From the NCBI GenBank assembly GCA_020247055.1, contig JADCJL010000118.1, positions 1 through 60,739 of the forward strand: a DNA stretch of 60,739 nucleotides. Reading direction: 5' to 3'. Below are positions 58,981 to 60,739 of this stretch, in pieces (position 1 is the stretch's first letter; the number at the start of each line of letters is the position of its first letter). A program made the position numbers and the translations under genes. Source of the stretch: Acidobacteriaceae bacterium. GTDB taxonomy: Bacteria; Acidobacteriota; Terriglobia; Bryobacterales; Bryobacteraceae. Under the pieces are notes generated by a model that was given only the letters and a program-made list of their open reading frames with translations, searched no databases and was not told where the DNA came from.

Positions 58981-60108
58981 ATGCTCAGCAGGTACCGCAA
59001 TTTGGCCGTGCTTGTCGTGGTAGTCGCCGCGCAGTTGATCGTGCTGGCCTACCAGGTACGGACCAATCAGGATGTGACCCTACTGCGCGTCTGGACCGTC
59101 ACGGCCGTCTCTCCGCTCGCCAAGGGCCTCGAGGCGCTGCGGTCAGGCACCGTGGGCATCTTCGAGCGGTATTTCGTCCTGCTCGGCGTCAATCAGGACA
59201 ACGTCCGCCTGCGGGCCGAAACGGACCGCTTGAAGCTCGAAAATCAGTTCCTGCGCACCGAACTCGCCACGGCGGACCGCGCCAAAGCCCTGGCCGTTTT
59301 TCAGGAGCGCAGCCGCAGCCGCACCGTGGCCGCCCGCGTCATCGGCACCGGCACCGGGGCGAATTCGAAGGTCGTCTTCATCGACCGCGGCAAAAAAGAC
59401 GGTCTGCAGCGCGGCATGCCGGTTATCACCCCCGACGGCATCGTCGGTAAGGTGACCTTCGTCTTTCCCAGTGCCGCCCAGGTGCTGCTGATCACCGATC
59501 CCACCTTCGCCGCCGGCGTCATCTCGCAGAAGAACCGGGTGCCCGGCACGCTGAAGGGCCTCGGGCGCAGTCAGGTGCAGGTAGACTGGGTGCAAAACGA
59601 GATCAAGGTGGAGGAGGGCGAATGGTTTTTCACCTCCGGCGACGACCGCGTCTTCCCCAAGGGTCTGCCCGCCGGGCAGGCCAAGGTGGTGAAGTCCGGC
59701 TTGACCTTCAAAGAAATCTATCTGGACCCAAGCGGCCTGCTGCGCGGGCTCGAAGAGGTGCTCGTCGTGCTCGAAGGCGTGCACGCCTCGATCCCGGAGG
59801 GCGAAGTGCCCGCCGAAGGCCCCATCTTCGTTATGACGCCGGCCCCCCCGGAGTCCGCCCGCCCCGCCGCCTCCGGTGAGGACACCCAGGAGAGGCTCCC
59901 CGCCCTCACCACCGATGCCGATCGCCTGCGCGAAAAGATCCGCCGGATTGGCGAGGTGCAGGGCGTCCAGTTCGGCAGTGCCGGCTCCCGCCTGCCCAAT
60001 TTTAATATGGACCCGGCGCAGGTCTCCCGTCCGGCTGCCCCCCAGTTCGTCGCTCCCGTCAAACCGGCCGACGCCAACCCGCGGCCGGCTCGCGCCGCCC
60101 AGCCCTAA
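58981..60108 (+). CDS. mreC: Rod-shape protein MreC
   Basis: A 375-residue membrane protein that links MreB to the periplasmic wall enzymes. One N-terminal helix (LAVLVVVVAAQLIVLAYQV) is followed by a coiled coil (NVRLRAETDRLKLENQFLRTEL) and the two beta domains with ARVIGTG, FIDRGKKDGLQRGMPVITPDGIVGKV and VLLITDPTFAAG. The C-terminal 110 residues form a long Pro/Ala-rich tail not usual in model species. It is 48 bases after mreB. Confidence 0.93.
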   Translation: MLSRYRNLAVLVVVVAAQLIVLAYQVRTNQDVTLLRVWTVTAVSPLAKGLEALRSGTVGIFERYFVLLGVNQDNVRLRAETDRLKLENQFLRTELATADRAKALAVFQERSRSRTVAARVIGTGTGANSKVVFIDRGKKDGLQRGMPVITPDGIVGKVTFVFPSAAQVLLITDPTFAAGVISQKNRVPGTLKGLGRSQVQVDWVQNEIKVEEGEWFFTSGDDRVFPKGLPAGQAKVVKSGLTFKEIYLDPSGLLRGLEEVLVVLEGVHASIPEGEVPAEGPIFVMTPAPPESARPAASGEDTQERLPALTTDADRLREKIRRIGEVQGVQFGSAGSRLPNFNMDPAQVSRPAAPQFVAPVKPADANPRPARAAQP

Positions 60109-60112
60109 CGCC

Positions 60113-60646
60113 ATGTCGGAGCTCAGCAACCAGATCCTGATCGACAACCCGCGCCGGAGCCGCATCTCCCGCTACCGGCCCTATTGGCTGATCGTCGTCC
60201 CGCTGATCGCCATCCTCTTTCAGGTCAACGTCCCGCTCTTTTTCCGCCATCTGTCCTATCTCGAACTCCCGCTGCTGGTGACGGTCTACTTCTCCCTCAT
60301 GCGCCGCGAGCCGGTCACCTGCACCCTGATTGGCGCCGCTATCGGCCTCGTGCAGGACTCGATGTCCAATCACTTCATCGGCGTCTTCGGCATCGTCAAG
60401 ACGCTGGTCGGCTACTTCGCCGCCTCGGTCAGTCTCCGCTTCGACGTCGAGAACACCGCCGTCCGCCTCGTGTTGAGCTTCTTCTTCTTCTTCTTCCACC
60501 AGTTCTTCCTCTGGGTGCTCGGCCGCGCTCTGCTCGGCCAGAACATCACCTTCGAGTTCCTCCAGACCCTGCTGTTCGGGGCCTTCAATGCGCTGGTCGC
60601 CGTGCCCCTCTTCCTGATCCTCGACCGCCTGCGCGAGCGATCCTAG
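60113..60646 (+). CDS. mreD: Rod-shape protein MreD
   Basis: A 177-residue inner-membrane protein of the MreD type with about five hydrophobic helices (for example YWLIVVPLIAILFQV, LPLLVTVYFSLM, FFFFFFHQFFLWVLG, LLFGAFNALVAVPLFLILD). ATG 60113 lies 4 bases after mreC. The family motif region ALIGAAIGLVQDS-like (here TLIGAAIGLVQDSMS) is clear. The stop codon is the first part of the 17-bp tandem repeat. Confidence 0.9.
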   Translation: MSELSNQILIDNPRRSRISRYRPYWLIVVPLIAILFQVNVPLFFRHLSYLELPLLVTVYFSLMRREPVTCTLIGAAIGLVQDSMSNHFIGVFGIVKTLVGYFAASVSLRFDVENTAVRLVLSFFFFFFHQFFLWVLGRALLGQNITFEFLQTLLFGAFNALVAVPLFLILDRLRERS

Positions 60647-60739
60647 CGAGCGAGGATGGCTAGCGAGCGAGGATGGCTAGCGAGCGAGGATGGCTAGCGA
60701 GCGAGGATGGCTAGCGAGCGAGGATGGCTAGCGAGCGAG
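60644..60739. repeat. Perfect 17-bp tandem repeat
   Basis: The unit TAGCGAGCGAGGATGGC repeats five times in full (60644-60728) and starts a sixth copy that is cut by the window end (60729-60739). All copies are identical. The first TAG is the mreD stop codon. Because 17 is not a multiple of three, the frame rotates from copy to copy. Confidence 0.95.

Noticed and set aside
60644-60739. Short repeats at the window end as a CRISPR array
   Set aside because: The copies are directly adjacent with no spacers, and no cas genes are present.

Overview
The window is a dense, high-GC bacterial chromosome segment with very short intergenic gaps and many 4-base start/stop overlaps. Gene content suggests Acidobacteriota, probably a Bryobacterales/Solibacter-like lineage: carboxypeptidase-regulatory repeat protein, DUF6599-like and DUF3299 proteins, PIG-L deacetylase beside a sodium/solute symporter, secreted enzymes with short MxRRxLLL-type leaders, and a single-operon histidine pathway. 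The assignment rests on family recognition, not on an rRNA or tree.

Layout. 1-15 kb: a PIG-L deacetylase broken by an in-frame stop, a 38-residue membrane peptide and a symporter; convergent glgC; small YjbR, Gfo/Idh and SRPBCC proteins; gyrA, larE, a secreted enolase-superfamily enzyme and a glycosidase-like protein. 15-22 kb: an apparent acquired segment. It holds a truncated IS4-type transposase joined to the last part of an outer-membrane-type gene, then a four-gene overlapping operon (phosphotriesterase-like hydrolase, SelA-like PLP enzyme, amidohydrolase, MFS carrier) whose codons end mainly in G, unlike the C-ending codons around it. 22-25 kb: vitamin B6 module pdxR-pdxS-pdxT behind a leader with consecutive overlapping hairpins and a terminator. 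25-39 kb: glutamate dehydrogenase, mutS, anmK, small secreted or unknown proteins, a PepSY pair, an esterase-like protein, secA and a DUF6599-like protein.

39-45 kb: a compact promoter / structured RNA / terminator unit (candidate small RNA), a DUF3299 lipoprotein, an esterase, a DsbD-type reductase and an M28 peptidase. 45-53.4 kb, minus strand: hisI-G-D-C-HAD-B-H-F-A-thrC, preceded by a classical attenuator with a short leader peptide that contains six histidines, which was not expected and is visible directly. hisE and a dedicated histidinol-phosphatase are not present under their usual names; the HAD protein is the obvious candidate for the phosphatase. 53.3-57 kb, minus strand: a caspase-like protein and two exported proteins. 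57-60.7 kb: an HExxH protein and mreB-mreC-mreD, ending in a perfect 17-bp tandem repeat that overlaps the mreD stop codon and runs off the window.

No rRNA, tRNA, CRISPR array or intact prophage was seen. The strongest leads for new biology are the pdxR leader RNA, the 39.2-kb small RNA unit, the his attenuator in this lineage, and the four-gene catabolic operon of the acquired segment.
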